From assembly GCF_001182045.1 (NCBI RefSeq), contig NZ_CVTY01000007.1, positions 930,001 through 994,000 of the forward strand: 64,000 nt of DNA, given 5' to 3'. This document shows positions 53,787-63,921 of this stretch, piece after piece. How positions within the stretch are numbered: position 1 is the stretch's first letter; the number at the start of each line of letters is the position of its first letter. A model generated the notes under the pieces. It saw nothing but the letters and a program-made list of their open reading frames with translations, did not search any database and had not been told where the DNA came from. A program made the translations under genes and the position numbers. The stretch is from Dakarella massiliensis (GTDB taxonomy: Bacteria; Pseudomonadota; Gammaproteobacteria; Burkholderiales; Burkholderiaceae_F).

Positions 53787-54886
53787 CAGGACACCCTAAA
53801 AGTACGGTCCGCACGGGACTCGATCATATCGGCCACAGCAGAGGCCGCGTTGGAATGAGACAGTTTTCTCGCGGCTTCAGCCATGGAGAGGAGCTGCGCA
53901 CGGTCGATCGACGCGAGTACGGCGGAAAGCCGCTCAGGCGTGAGCGAATCCTGTCTGAGACAGCGCGAGGCACCGTTCTGCTCCATAAAGAGAGCATTCT
54001 GCAGCTGGTGAGACGTCGTCTTCACGACGAGCGGCACAAGAAGCGAAGCGGCGCCCGCCGAGCAGATTTCGGACACACTCGTCGCGCCGGCGCGGCAGAG
54101 CACGAGGTCAGACCACGTATAGGCTGCCGCCATATCCTCAATAAAAGGCTGCACCGCAGCCTCAACTCCGGCTTCGGCGTACAGCGCCTTCACCTCATCA
54201 ACCGCTTTGAAGCCGCACTGATGAATTATCTCAGGTCTCGACTCCGAGGGCAGCAGGGAAATGGCTCTCGGGAGCAGGTGATTGAGGAACCGCGCACCGA
54301 GTGATCCGCCAAACACGAGAAGACGCAGACGTCCGCCGCGACCCGCGAAACGTTCCGCCGGAGGATCAATCTTCGTGATTTCCTGCCGGACCGGATTTCC
54401 GGTGACCACCGCTTTCTTGCCGCCGCGCTCCGCCGCCTCCCCTTCAAACCCGCAGGCCAGCGCATCGATAAAGGGCAGCACAAGGCGCACCGAGAGAAGG
54501 CTCGCCGCATCACAGTTCATCACCACCGCCGGGATCCCCATGCGGTGAGCCGCAATCGCGGAAGGCACGGCGATATAGCCACCGGTCGAGAAGAATGCGG
54601 TAGCGCGGCGCTTCTGCAGAATCGCTTTCGCGGCAGGGAACGCCTTCGCGAGCTTCACCGCTCCGGAAACCGCTCCCGCGAGCCCATGCCCGCGGACGCC
54701 GGAAAAGTCCACGGCGTCAAATTCGATTCCCTTCTTCGACACCAGCATCTTCTCCATACCGGCCTCAGTCCCGAGCCAGGAAACTTCCCAGCCCCGGGCA
54801 ATCATTTCCGCCGCAACCGCAAGCCCCGGCATCACATGTCCGCCGGTACCTGCAGCCGCAATCACCAGATGTTTGTCCGATCCCAT
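53786..54886 (-). CDS. murG: UDP-GlcNAc:lipid I N-acetylglucosaminyltransferase
   Basis: MurG converts lipid I to lipid II on the inner face of the inner membrane. The 366 residues of this GT-B (GT28) enzyme show the glycine-rich GTGGHVMPG loop (13-21), STGGYIAVP (about 95-103), the second loop [10 protein letters not shown], and [11 protein letters not shown] for UDP-GlcNAc binding. It lies between ftsW and murC; the spacer after ftsW is 51 bases. Confidence 0.97.
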   Translation of the reverse strand: MGSDKHLVIAAAGTGGHVMPGLAVAAEMIARGWEVSWLGTEAGMEKMLVSKKGIEFDAVDFSGVRGHGLAGAVSGAVKLAKAFPAAKAILQKRRATAFFSTGGYIAVPSAIAAHRMGIPAVVMNCDAASLLSVRLVLPFIDALACGFEGEAAERGGKKAVVTGNPVRQEITKIDPPAERFAGRGGRLRLLVFGGSLGARFLNHLLPRAISLLPSESRPEIIHQCGFKAVDEVKALYAEAGVEAAVQPFIEDMAAAYTWSDLVLCRAGATSVSEICSAGAASLLVPLVVKTTSHQLQNALFMEQNGASRCLRQDSLTPERLSAVLASIDRAQLLSMAEAARKLSHSNAASAVADMIESRADRTFRVS

Positions 54887-54937
54887 TTCTTTCCTAAAAT
54901 CCCTTCAACAAGCACGCAGACACAGCCGTCCGCCGCA

Positions 54938-56191
54938 TCAGACGTAGCCGCCGTGCATCTGGACCCGGTTCTCGTGATCCACCCGCAGCAGCAGCGCAAT
55001 TCCGCAGAGCGTCGCGACGATGGCAGATCCGCCGTAGCTCATGAGAGGAAGCGTAAGGCCCTTGGTCGGCATCAGGCCCGTGGCCACGGCCACGTTGATG
55101 CAGACCTGGACTCCGATCCAGATGCCGATACCCTGCGCAACCAGACCCGAAAAAATGTTGTCCATCTTAACCGCAATACGGCCGATTTCAAACGCACTCC
55201 GGATAAGTCTGTAGTAAAGGAATAGCACAATCACGACGCCCACAAAACCGAGCTCTTCGCCAATCACGGCAAAAATGAAGTCCGTATGCGCTTCCGGCAG
55301 GTAGTTAAGTTTTTCAACCGACGCGCCGAGACCCGCGCCGAATATCTCTCCGCGGCCGAACGCGATGAGAGAGTGCGAGAGCTGATAGGCCTTGCCGAGC
55401 ACATTCTCTTCATTCCACGGATCCAGGTACGCGGTCACGCGGCCGAGACGCCACGGGGTAGCGATAATCATGCCGACGCCCATCGTGATGACCATAGACC
55501 CCACGACACCGAGAATCACGTACGAGATGCCGCCAAGGAACAGAATCCCCATGATGATCGCGAGCACCACAACAGTTGCGCCAAGGTCAGGCTGCAGCGC
55601 GAGCAGCGCCGTGACAATCCCCATCACGCAAAGCATCGGGATAAAACCCTTCCGGAAAGAGTGCATGTACTCCTGCCGTGTCACAGTGAACCACGATGTG
55701 AAGATGACAGCGGCAAGCTTGGTTACCTCTGACACCTGGAGATTGAATACCGGGAACCGGATCCAGCGCCTTGAACCATTCACACTGACACCGATCCCCG
55801 GCACCAGCACGAGAATGAGAAGAATCACCGAGATGATGCCGATCGGCTTCGCCATCTTTTCCCAGACCCGCATCGGAACGTGGTACACGAAGAAGGCCGC
55901 TATAGCGCCGACCACCAGAGCCGCGATGTGACGGATCAGGAAGTAGGTGGATGTCGTGCCGTACTTCGGTGAGTCGGCAAGCGACACCGAGGCCGAGTAG
56001 ACCATAACCGTGCCGATACCGATCAGGATGCACACTGTCGCGATCACCACCCAGTCAAAATCGAATGATGAGCCGCGGTAGTTTGAGCTCTGATGAGGAG
56101 CCTTCACTTCCTTCGGATAGATGACCTCAAACTCGAGCGGGTCCGAGTCACTCTTCTTCCGATTGAATCGCTGCCGGAGTTTATCTAGCAC
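54938..56191 (-). CDS. ftsW: Lipid II glycan polymerase FtsW (SEDS family)
   Basis: FtsW is the SEDS-family peptidoglycan polymerase of the divisome and works with FtsI. The 417 residues have about ten membrane helices after a 45-residue cytoplasmic start. SEDS motifs include LQPDLGATVV, the catalytic-loop EAHTDFIFAVIGEELGF, and PTKGLTLPLMSYGGSAI near the C-terminus. The start is GTG, overlapping the murD stop by seven bases. Being between murD and murG is the classic order. Confidence 0.96.
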   Translation of the reverse strand: MLDKLRQRFNRKKSDSDPLEFEVIYPKEVKAPHQSSNYRGSSFDFDWVVIATVCILIGIGTVMVYSASVSLADSPKYGTTSTYFLIRHIAALVVGAIAAFFVYHVPMRVWEKMAKPIGIISVILLILVLVPGIGVSVNGSRRWIRFPVFNLQVSEVTKLAAVIFTSWFTVTRQEYMHSFRKGFIPMLCVMGIVTALLALQPDLGATVVVLAIIMGILFLGGISYVILGVVGSMVITMGVGMIIATPWRLGRVTAYLDPWNEENVLGKAYQLSHSLIAFGRGEIFGAGLGASVEKLNYLPEAHTDFIFAVIGEELGFVGVVIVLFLYYRLIRSAFEIGRIAVKMDNIFSGLVAQGIGIWIGVQVCINVAVATGLMPTKGLTLPLMSYGGSAIVATLCGIALLLRVDHENRVQMHGGYV

Positions 56192-57621
56192 TTGGAGGAG
56201 GCCTCCTCGGCGATCTTCGCGGCTTCGCTGCGGAACACTTCAGCGCGCACAGCGTAGTTCGGGAACATGTCCCAGCTCGCGCAGGCGGGTGAAAGCATCA
56301 CGGCGTCACCAGGCGTCGCCATCGCGAAAGCCTTCCGGGTCGCCTCTTCCACGGTCGCCGCGGTTTCTAGCGGAACGCCGGACGGACGGATTGCGTCGGC
56401 GATCTTTCCGCCATCGCGGCCATAGGTCACCGCGCCGCGGGCATAGGTCCGGATCGCGGGTTCCAGCGGGCTGAAATCCTGCCCCTTTCCGTCGCCGCCC
56501 AGCAGCACGACAATCTTTTGCCCGGCTTCGCCGAGCCCCTTAAGGCCGGCCGCGGTCGCGCCGGCATCCGTGCCCTTCGAGTCATCGATAAAGTCGACAC
56601 CCGACGCGGTGAGAACAAACTGCGTGCGGTGCGGCTCGCCCTCGTAATGCGCGGGCACCTGAAGGGCCTTCCCTTCAGAGGCACCGGCCGCGCGGGCAAG
56701 CGCGAGGCTTGTAAGCGCGTTCATGGCGTTATGGACACCGCGGATCTTAAGGGCGCCCGCGGGCATCAGGTACTGCAGCCGCACACCGTCGTCAGACGCT
56801 TCCGCCGCGGCAAGCCACTTAACGCCGTCACGCTCCGCGATACCCCATTCACCCGGCGCCTTCGGGGCGTCACTTCCAAAGGTTTCCGTTTTTTCACCCG
56901 GAAGGGCGCTTCCGGCCGAAAGCGGATCCTCGCGGTTCAGCACCGCAAGTGTCTCAGGCTTCAGGATCCGGCGCTTCGCGTTCAGATAGGCGTCGAAATT
57001 CCCGTGCCAGTCAATATGATCCTCGGTGACATTTGTGATCGCCGCGGCGTCACAGAAAAGGCTCTCCGTCGTCTGAAGCTGGAAGCTTGAGAGCTCAAGC
57101 ACCCAGGCGTCGGGAAGGGTCCCTGCCTTATCGTGCTCGGTGAGCTCCGTCACCGCGTTCGGGCCGATGTTTCCGGCGGCCACCGCGCTCACGCCGCCCG
57201 CGTTCAGCATCTTCGCGGTGAGTGACGTCGTGGTCGTCTTTCCATTCGTGCCGGTAATGCCGATCACCTTCGGGTGATAGCCCTTCTCCTCACGGAGGCG
57301 GGCAAGCTCCCGCGCGAAGAGCTCAATCTCTCCCACCACTTCGATTCCGAGCTTCTTCGCTTCGGAGACGACCGGGGCAGCGTCAGAGAATTCAGGGGAA
57401 AGCCCCGGAGAAATCACGACAAGCGACGTGCCTTCGACCGCTGCGGGGTCGAGCGTGCCGCCCGTGAACGAAATCTCAGGATGCTCCTTCAGACGGGCAA
57501 GGAGCGAAGGCTCCCTGCGGGTATCCATCACACGGACGCTCCACCCACGCTCCGCCAGATAAAGGGCGGAAGCGTATCCCGACGTTCCCAGACCGAGAAC
57601 CAGTGCCTTTTTGCTTTCCAT
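56185..57621 (-). CDS. murD: UDP-N-acetylmuramoyl-L-alanine--D-glutamate ligase
   Basis: MurD adds D-glutamate to UDP-MurNAc-L-Ala. ATG at 57621 (478 residues), preceded by GGAGAAAG, is chosen; upstream frame to 57654 adds 11 basic residues not seen in the family. ALVLGLGTSGYASA starts the Rossmann-like domain, [13 protein letters not shown] is the ATP loop, and DDSKGTDAGATAAGL is a MurD-specific block. It overlaps ftsW by seven bases. Confidence 0.97.
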   Translation of the reverse strand: MESKKALVLGLGTSGYASALYLAERGWSVRVMDTRREPSLLARLKEHPEISFTGGTLDPAAVEGTSLVVISPGLSPEFSDAAPVVSEAKKLGIEVVGEIELFARELARLREEKGYHPKVIGITGTNGKTTTTSLTAKMLNAGGVSAVAAGNIGPNAVTELTEHDKAGTLPDAWVLELSSFQLQTTESLFCDAAAITNVTEDHIDWHGNFDAYLNAKRRILKPETLAVLNREDPLSAGSALPGEKTETFGSDAPKAPGEWGIAERDGVKWLAAAEASDDGVRLQYLMPAGALKIRGVHNAMNALTSLALARAAGASEGKALQVPAHYEGEPHRTQFVLTASGVDFIDDSKGTDAGATAAGLKGLGEAGQKIVVLLGGDGKGQDFSPLEPAIRTYARGAVTYGRDGGKIADAIRPSGVPLETAATVEEATRKAFAMATPGDAVMLSPACASWDMFPNYAVRAEVFRSEAAKIAEEASSKC

Positions 57622-57653
57622 TTTCTTTCTCCACCGCCGCAGCCCGGCGGGCA

Positions 57654-58808
57654 TCAGCGGATTTTAAGCGTGGCGAGTCCGATAAGAACCAGAATCATCG
57701 TGATGATCCAGAAACGGGTCACCACCTGCGTTTCGCTCCAGCCCTTCAGTTCGAAGTGGTGATGGATCGGTGCCATGAGGAAGATCCGCTTGCCGTGGGT
57801 ACGCTTGTAATACGTGGTCTGGATCATGACGGAGAGTGTCTCCACCACGAAGACACCGCCCATGATGGCGAGCACAAGTTCCTGACGCACGATCACAGCG
57901 ATGACGCCAAGCGCGCCGCCGAGCGCGAGCGCGCCGACGTCACCCATGAAGACTTCAGCCGGGTGGCAGTTAAACCACAGGAAGGCAAGACCCGCCCCTG
58001 CCATCGCGCCGCAGAAGACCACAAGCTCCCCCGCTCCCGGAATGTAGTGGAAGAGGAGGTAGGACGCGAAGTCCGCGCGCCCCACGCAGTAGGCGAAGAT
58101 GCCAAGCGCCGAGCCCACCATGACGCAGGGGAGCACCGCGAGGCCATCCAGTCCGTCAGTGAGATTCACGGCGTTACTCGTTCCCACGAGAACGAAGTAC
58201 GTGAGGATGATGAAGCCGAGCATGCCGAACGGGAACGAAATCTGGCGGAAGAACGGGATCGTGAAGTCGAGTTTCCCGCTCACCGGAAGCGTGAATCCGG
58301 ACCGGACCCACTCCCACATCAGGGAGAAGGTCGAAGTATCCGCCGGCGCCTGAATGGCAAACGACAGATACACCGCCACGATGATGCCGATCAGGGACTG
58401 CCAGCCGAACTTCTCGCGGGCACTCATGCCGTGCGGGTCGTGATTCACGACCTTGCGGTAATCGTCCGCCCAGCCGATCCATCCGTAACCGAGCGTCACG
58501 AGGAGCACCACCCAGATATAGCGGTTTGAGAGGTCTACCCAGAGGAGCGTGGAAATCGCGATCGAGGCAAGAATCAGGATGCCGCCCATCGTCGGAGTCC
58601 CGTCCTTTTTCAGGTGGGACTTCGGGCCGTCCGTACGGACTGCCTGTCCGAAATGCAGCTTCTTCAGCTCCCGGATCGTGAAGGGTCCGAAAGCGAGCCC
58701 AATCACGAGAGCGGTAAGCGCCGCGAGCACGGCGCGCAGCGACAGGTAGTCAAAAACGGCAAACGCCCGGACGTACCCGGACAGCCAGTGAAACAGAGAC
58801 AAAAGCAT
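57654..58808 (-). CDS. mraY: Phospho-MurNAc-pentapeptide translocase
   Basis: MraY transfers phospho-MurNAc-pentapeptide to undecaprenyl phosphate, making lipid I in the inner membrane. The 384 residues have ten membrane helices. Catalytic and Mg-binding motifs include [10 protein letters not shown] (67-76 region), [10 protein letters not shown] with the catalytic Asp, and [24 protein letters not shown] is the third signature. It sits between murF and murD with gaps of 4 and 32 bases. Confidence 0.98.
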   Translation of the reverse strand: MLLSLFHWLSGYVRAFAVFDYLSLRAVLAALTALVIGLAFGPFTIRELKKLHFGQAVRTDGPKSHLKKDGTPTMGGILILASIAISTLLWVDLSNRYIWVVLLVTLGYGWIGWADDYRKVVNHDPHGMSAREKFGWQSLIGIIVAVYLSFAIQAPADTSTFSLMWEWVRSGFTLPVSGKLDFTIPFFRQISFPFGMLGFIILTYFVLVGTSNAVNLTDGLDGLAVLPCVMVGSALGIFAYCVGRADFASYLLFHYIPGAGELVVFCGAMAGAGLAFLWFNCHPAEVFMGDVGALALGGALGVIAVIVRQELVLAIMGGVFVVETLSVMIQTTYYKRTHGKRIFLMAPIHHHFELKGWSETQVVTRFWIITMILVLIGLATLKIR

Positions 58809-58812
58809 TTTT

Positions 58813-60210
58813 TTATTCCGAAACTGCAGCGTCTGAAAGGGCCTCGAGGACAGCCTTCACTACACGGTCAAAGTGCATGAAGTTAGAGGCCTTCACGAGT
58901 ACCGTGCCCGCCTCCATCCCGCGTACCGTCTCCGCCGCCTCGCGGCAGAGGGTATCAAGGTCCGCATAATGCCGGGCGCCGCTGCCAAACGCGCTGCACG
59001 CGTTCTGCATCAGGTCTCCGCAGGCGAGGAGCGTACCCACGCCCTTCTCCTTCGCGTAGAGGCCGATTTCCTGATGGAATTCAGCTCCCCGGGTTCCCAC
59101 TTCTCCCATGTCACCCGCAATCAGAACGAGCGGGCCGCGGCTTGAGGTGAGAACGTCGATCCCGGCTCTCATCGAGTCGGGGTTCGCATTATAAGTGTCG
59201 TCAATGAGGAGCAGTTCCGGACGAAGCTGGTGACGGACACCGCGCCGCGCGACAGGCTTGAACGCCTGCAGTCCCTGGATCACAGCATCAAACTTCACGC
59301 CGGCTGAGAAGGCTGCGGCGGCGGCCGCCGCGGCGTTATGCCCGTTATGCGCGCCGCCGATATCGAGGCGGGTCATGGCGCTGCCTTCCGCGGCGTGAAT
59401 CCGGACTTCAGTCGTGCCGCCAAGCGTCATCACCTCAGCCGTGAGATCCGCGCTCACGCCAGGCTGCGTCGCGTAGGTACGGCGGCGGCAGTGCCCGGAA
59501 GCTTTTTCCCAGATCGGTGCGCAGGCATCATCCGCCGGATAGACAGCAACGCCGTCCGCGGGAAGCGCCTTGATCGAATCGGCGTTCTCTTCCGCCGTCG
59601 CTTCAACACTCGGCAGGAACTCCTGATGCTCGCGCTGCGCGTTCGTGATCACGGCGACCGTTGGGCGGATCATCGCGGCGAGTTCCGCCATCTCACCCCG
59701 GTGGCTCATGCCGGATTCCACCACAGCGGCCTTCATGCCGTCTCTCAGACGCCAGAGCGTAATCGGAACGCCGACGCTGTTATTGAAGTTGCCTTCCGTG
59801 GAGAGATAACCGTCGCGGCCATAGGCTTCGCGGAGAATCGACGCGATCATCTGCGTCGTCGTGGTCTTGCCGTTGCTGCCGGAAACCGAGATCACAGGAA
59901 TTGAAAAGCGCTGGCGCCAGGCCGCGGCCGATTCACAGAACGCCTGATTCACATCCGGCACCACGATCTGAACCGCCTTGATCCCTTCGATCAGGCGGGA
60001 AACCATCACCGCGGAGGCGCCGTGCGCCGCGGCGTCAGCCGCGAAATCCGTGCCGTCAAAACGTTCGCCGCGAAGACCGACAAAGAGATCACCCGGTTCC
60101 GTCTTTCTTGCGTCCGTGCAGACACGGGCAATTCCCGTATCAGCATCACCGTGGAGCACCGCCCCATTAACCGCCTGGGCAACCCAGCCCGCTGTCGTGA
60201 TGAACGTCAT
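58813..60210 (-). CDS. murF: UDP-MurNAc-tripeptide--D-alanyl-D-alanine ligase
   Basis: MurF adds D-Ala-D-Ala to complete the pentapeptide precursor. The 465 residues start with a MurF-type N-terminal domain ([17 protein letters not shown] variant [11 protein letters not shown]), then the ATP loop [12 protein letters not shown] (110-121 approximately), [10 protein letters not shown] and [11 protein letters not shown]. The start overlaps the murE stop by four bases (ATGA). Confidence 0.97.
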   Translation of the reverse strand: MTFITTAGWVAQAVNGAVLHGDADTGIARVCTDARKTEPGDLFVGLRGERFDGTDFAADAAAHGASAVMVSRLIEGIKAVQIVVPDVNQAFCESAAAWRQRFSIPVISVSGSNGKTTTTQMIASILREAYGRDGYLSTEGNFNNSVGVPITLWRLRDGMKAAVVESGMSHRGEMAELAAMIRPTVAVITNAQREHQEFLPSVEATAEENADSIKALPADGVAVYPADDACAPIWEKASGHCRRRTYATQPGVSADLTAEVMTLGGTTEVRIHAAEGSAMTRLDIGGAHNGHNAAAAAAAAFSAGVKFDAVIQGLQAFKPVARRGVRHQLRPELLLIDDTYNANPDSMRAGIDVLTSSRGPLVLIAGDMGEVGTRGAEFHQEIGLYAKEKGVGTLLACGDLMQNACSAFGSGARHYADLDTLCREAAETVRGMEAGTVLVKASNFMHFDRVVKAVLEALSDAAVSE

Positions 60211-61715
60211 TCCGACTTCTCCTCTTTTTCCTTTGCCATGCGGCTCTGAAGCGCCGCCTCAACTTCCTCCGCATCCGAGAAGTGATGCTTCACGCCGCAA
60301 ACTTCCTGATAATCCTCGTGGCCTTTGCCGGCAACCAGAATGACGTCAGCAGCACCCGCGCGGCTGAACACTTCCTGGATAGCCTCTCGCCGGTCAACCA
60401 CGATTTCAGGCGAATGAGCGCCTGCGGCCACCGCTTCCGCGATGGTCTTCGGGTCTTCAAAACGGGGGTTATCGCTCGTCACAACGAGCTTGTCGGAGAG
60501 TTTTTCCGCGATCGCGCCCATGATCGGACGCTTGCCCGGATCGCGGTTGCCGCCGGCACCCACGATCGCCCAGAGCTTGCCGCCGCGGGCTTCCGCCACA
60601 GGGCGCAGCGTGGTGAGCGCCTTTTCAATCGCGTCCGGCGTATGGCAATAGTCAACAACGCCCATCGGCTCACCCGGGTGCGTGATCTTCTGAAGACGGC
60701 CGGGAGGAGGCGCGAGGCGCTCCGCCACACGGATCACGTCGTCCAGACCGCGGCCTGAGGCGAGCATCATGCCGATCGCGCCGATCATGTTGTCCACATT
60801 GAAGAGACCGAGAACGCCCGCTTCCACGTGACGCTCTTCGCCAGCCCAGCAGAGCGTGAAGGCAATTCCCTTCGCGCCGATCTGAACATCGCGCGCCTCG
60901 AGCAGCTCACAGCCTTCAGGCGCCTTCGTGCCGACCGCGGTCGCCGCAATCACCCGTACACCCGCGTCGAGCGACACGCGGCAGAGTCTGAGTCCCGCCG
61001 GATCATCAATATTGATCACCGAGCACTTGAGGCCTTCCCAGCGGAAGAGAAGCGATTTCGCCTCTTCGTAGGCTTCCATCGTGCCGTGGTAGTCGAGGTG
61101 ATCACGCGTGAGATTCGTGAAGAGGGCATAGCTGATCGCCGTGCCGTCAAGACGCCCCTGCACCAGACCGATCGAGCTCGCCTCGATTGAGAATGCCTTC
61201 GCGCCGTCGCGATGAAGCTCCGCGAGCAGCGTCTGAAGCGTCACAGGGTCCGGCGTCGTGAGCGGCACGCTGCTGTAGGAGCGGCCGTTCATCGTGCAGC
61301 CAATAGTACCCAGGACGCCGCAGGGCGTGCCGAGTTCCGTGAGAATCGACGCCATCCACTGGCTCGTGGTTGTTTTGCCGTTCGTGCCGGTGACGGCAAA
61401 GCCTTCCATCGCGCCGGACGGATTGCCGTAGTAGAGCGAGGCAAAGCGTCCGAGCGACTTCGATAGCCCTTCGACTTCAAGCGCCGGGATGCCTTCCGGA
61501 ATCTCGGCGCTGCCAGGAGCGGCATCGATCAGCACAGCTCCCGCTCCCTTCTCCGCGGCTGCCTTGATGAAGTTCCGGCCGTCGACTTTCAGTCCAGGCA
61601 CGGCAATGAAGACATCCCCTTTCTCAACGCGGCGGGAATCCAGCCGCAGCTCGGCCCCCTCAGGCACGGTTTCCCGCACCCAGGCGAGGGCTGAAGCCAA
61701 ATTGGCTACTGACAT
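60207..61715 (-). CDS. murE: UDP-MurNAc-L-Ala-D-Glu--meso-diaminopimelate ligase
   Basis: MurE adds the third stem residue. The 502 residues contain LDSRRVEKGDVFIAVPG (N-terminal domain), the ATP loop GTNGKTTTSQW (109-119 approximately), and the specificity motif DNPR (in VVTSDNPRFEDP), which indicates meso-diaminopimelate rather than lysine. DYCHTPDAIEKAL is the usual domain 3 block. It is 14 bases downstream of ftsI. Confidence 0.98.
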   Translation of the reverse strand: MSVANLASALAWVRETVPEGAELRLDSRRVEKGDVFIAVPGLKVDGRNFIKAAAEKGAGAVLIDAAPGSAEIPEGIPALEVEGLSKSLGRFASLYYGNPSGAMEGFAVTGTNGKTTTSQWMASILTELGTPCGVLGTIGCTMNGRSYSSVPLTTPDPVTLQTLLAELHRDGAKAFSIEASSIGLVQGRLDGTAISYALFTNLTRDHLDYHGTMEAYEEAKSLLFRWEGLKCSVINIDDPAGLRLCRVSLDAGVRVIAATAVGTKAPEGCELLEARDVQIGAKGIAFTLCWAGEERHVEAGVLGLFNVDNMIGAIGMMLASGRGLDDVIRVAERLAPPPGRLQKITHPGEPMGVVDYCHTPDAIEKALTTLRPVAEARGGKLWAIVGAGGNRDPGKRPIMGAIAEKLSDKLVVTSDNPRFEDPKTIAEAVAAGAHSPEIVVDRREAIQEVFSRAGAADVILVAGKGHEDYQEVCGVKHHFSDAEEVEAALQSRMAKEKEEKSE

Positions 61716-61729
61716 GTTTTTAAATACCT

Positions 61730-63601
61730 TTATTGCTGTTTATGTCCGCCGGCAAGAACGACACCAGGCTTGGTGCCGCCCGTTTTCGCGAAGACAAGTC
61801 CCTGAAGCGTATCAGGTCTGTCAGGCGCCACGTGCATGATCCGGAGGACGCTTTCGGTGATCTGAGAGAAAACTGGTGCCGCGACGACGCCGCCCACATG
61901 CCCCGCTTCCCTCGGGTCGTCAACGACGACCGCGACAATCACGCGGGGATTGGTGGCGGGGGCGATGCCGATAAAGTCCGCCACATAGCGGTGGACATAG
62001 CGGCCGTTTTCGAGTTTATAGGCCGTTCCGGTCTTGCCGGCAACGGAGTAGCCCGGAACCTGGGCGCGCACAGCCGTGCCGCCCACTTCAACCGTGCCCA
62101 TCATCATGCCGCGCATTTCGTGTGCGGTCTTCGGCTTATAAACCTGAACCCCCTGTGCGGCATGATCCGTCTTGAAGAGCGTGAGCGGAATCACATCGCC
62201 GTTCCGGGCAAACGCGGTATAGGCGCGCACCAGCTGCACGAGCGACACGGCAACACCGTGGCCATAGGAAATCGTTGCCTGCTCAATCGGCTGCCAGGTC
62301 TTGCCGTCGCGGAGAATGCCGGAGGCCGCTCCCGGGAATCCGATATGGGGAGCCGAGCCGAAACCAAGGTCGCGGTACATCTGATACATCACCTCGCGGT
62401 CCATCTTGAGCGAGATCTTCGTCGTGCCGATGTTCGAAGACTTCGCGATGACCTGACGCACCGAGATGAGGCCGTAGTTATGCGTATCGCTGATCGTACG
62501 GTTGCCGATCGTGAGCTTTCCGGGGCTCGTATCAATCTTCGTGTCCGGCGTGACAACGCCGGTATCGATTCCCTTCGCCACGGCGAAAGGCTTCATGGCG
62601 GAACCCGGTTCGAACACGTCAGTCAGCGCGCGGTTGCGGCGTCTGTCAAAGGAAAGATCAGTCCGCTCGTTCGGGTCATAGGACGGCACATTCGCGAGCG
62701 CGAGAATTTCGCCTGTCTGAATATCGACCACGATCGCGGCGCCAGCCTTCGCTTTATGAAGCTCAACCGCTTTGGAAAGCGCATCCATCGTGATGAACTG
62801 AAGGCGCGAGTCGATGGAAAGCGTGATGTCCTTGCCGTCCGAGGGCTCCTTCAGCCAGGCGTCTTCTACGATCCGGCCCATACGGTCGCGGATCACGCGG
62901 CGCTTGCCCTGCTCGCCGGTGAGCATCTTGTTCTGCGCGAGCTCGATGCCTTCCTGCCCTTTTTCCTCGAGATTCGTATAGCCGACCACGTGCGCCGAGA
63001 CCTGACCGTCCGGATACTGACGGCGGGTTTCGCTCGACACATGAACACCCGGGATCTTGAGCGCCTTCACCTGATTGGCGACGCTCACCTCAACCTGACG
63101 GTGCAGATAGGCAAAGCTCTTATTCTGTTTTCTGGCAATCCGCTGCTGGATTTCGGAAACCGGCATGCCGAGAAGCTTCCCGAGCGCCGCAAGCTGCTGC
63201 GCGGTGGCTTTCTGAGTTTCCGCGGGCACCACCCAGACAGAACGGGCCGGCATCGTGGACGCGAGAACAATACCGTTCCGGTCCAGGATCCGGCCGCGGA
63301 CCGCTGGCACAGTGAGCGTGCGGGCAAAGCGGATTTCACCCTGGTGCTGCAGGAATTTCGTTCCGATGCCGCACTGCAGATAGAAGGCACGGCCCACGAG
63401 AACGCAGAGGAAAGCGGTGATGCAGCCAAACGCTATATAAGAGCGCTTCGGCTCAATTTTCACCGCAAGAAGCGGATCTTCATCAGGTCCAAGCTTCAGC
63501 TCCTTCTTCTTTGCTTTCCCGTCCTCCTCCCAAAACGCTTTTGCACGGGCGAGCATCTGAAGCTTCATGCGTTCTATTCTTTTTTTCGCATCTTCATTCA
63601 T
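61730..63601 (-). CDS. ftsI: Division-specific peptidoglycan transpeptidase FtsI (PBP3)
   Basis: FtsI cross-links septal peptidoglycan. Of 623 residues, about 55 precede the membrane helix (about 56-75), a longer cytoplasmic tail than in E. coli PBP3 and rich in Lys/Glu. The class B pedestal domain includes RGRILDRNG (102-110). The transpeptidase motifs are SAMK (334-337, nucleophile Ser334), SSN (388-390) and KTGT (523-526). The start overlaps ftsL as ATGA. Confidence 0.97.
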   Translation of the reverse strand: MNEDAKKRIERMKLQMLARAKAFWEEDGKAKKKELKLGPDEDPLLAVKIEPKRSYIAFGCITAFLCVLVGRAFYLQCGIGTKFLQHQGEIRFARTLTVPAVRGRILDRNGIVLASTMPARSVWVVPAETQKATAQQLAALGKLLGMPVSEIQQRIARKQNKSFAYLHRQVEVSVANQVKALKIPGVHVSSETRRQYPDGQVSAHVVGYTNLEEKGQEGIELAQNKMLTGEQGKRRVIRDRMGRIVEDAWLKEPSDGKDITLSIDSRLQFITMDALSKAVELHKAKAGAAIVVDIQTGEILALANVPSYDPNERTDLSFDRRRNRALTDVFEPGSAMKPFAVAKGIDTGVVTPDTKIDTSPGKLTIGNRTISDTHNYGLISVRQVIAKSSNIGTTKISLKMDREVMYQMYRDLGFGSAPHIGFPGAASGILRDGKTWQPIEQATISYGHGVAVSLVQLVRAYTAFARNGDVIPLTLFKTDHAAQGVQVYKPKTAHEMRGMMMGTVEVGGTAVRAQVPGYSVAGKTGTAYKLENGRYVHRYVADFIGIAPATNPRVIVAVVVDDPREAGHVGGVVAAPVFSQITESVLRIMHVAPDRPDTLQGLVFAKTGGTKPGVVLAGGHKQQ

Positions 63602-63921
63602 TGCTCATTCCCCTTCGGCGCCGCAGCAGACGGCACCGGCTTATATTCGAGAACGACCGTGTTCCGGCTCGTCGCGGGTCCGAGTCCTGCCTTCATCGCC
63701 TGAGAGGCGATGTAACCCGGAAGCGCCGCGCGGGAGATCTCCATATAGAGCTCGCTTGCGTCATCGTTCAGCCGCCTCTCTTCGTTCTGCAGCTTCTCAA
63801 TCTGGGCGACAAGCGACCGTGCACGGTACTGGCTTGTGACAAGCGAGCAGGCACTGATGAAAAGCACTGCGGCGCCTGCCAGCGTCACAACGGTAAGAAC
63901 TGAAAGACGGCTTTCGCTCAT
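63598..63921 (-). CDS. ftsL: Cell division protein FtsL
   Basis: FtsL is a small bitopic divisome protein that pairs with FtsB and activates FtsW/FtsI. The 107 residues comprise a short cytoplasmic start, a membrane helix (about 8-29) and a periplasmic coiled coil (30-62). The C-terminal part (LGPATSRNTVVLEYKPVP) is FtsL-like. Identity is poorly conserved in this family, so the call relies mainly on topology and position between rsmH and ftsI, with 4-base overlaps at both ends. Confidence 0.92.
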   Translation of the reverse strand: MSESRLSVLTVVTLAGAAVLFISACSLVTSQYRARSLVAQIEKLQNEERRLNDDASELYMEISRAALPGYIASQAMKAGLGPATSRNTVVLEYKPVPSAAAPKGNEQ

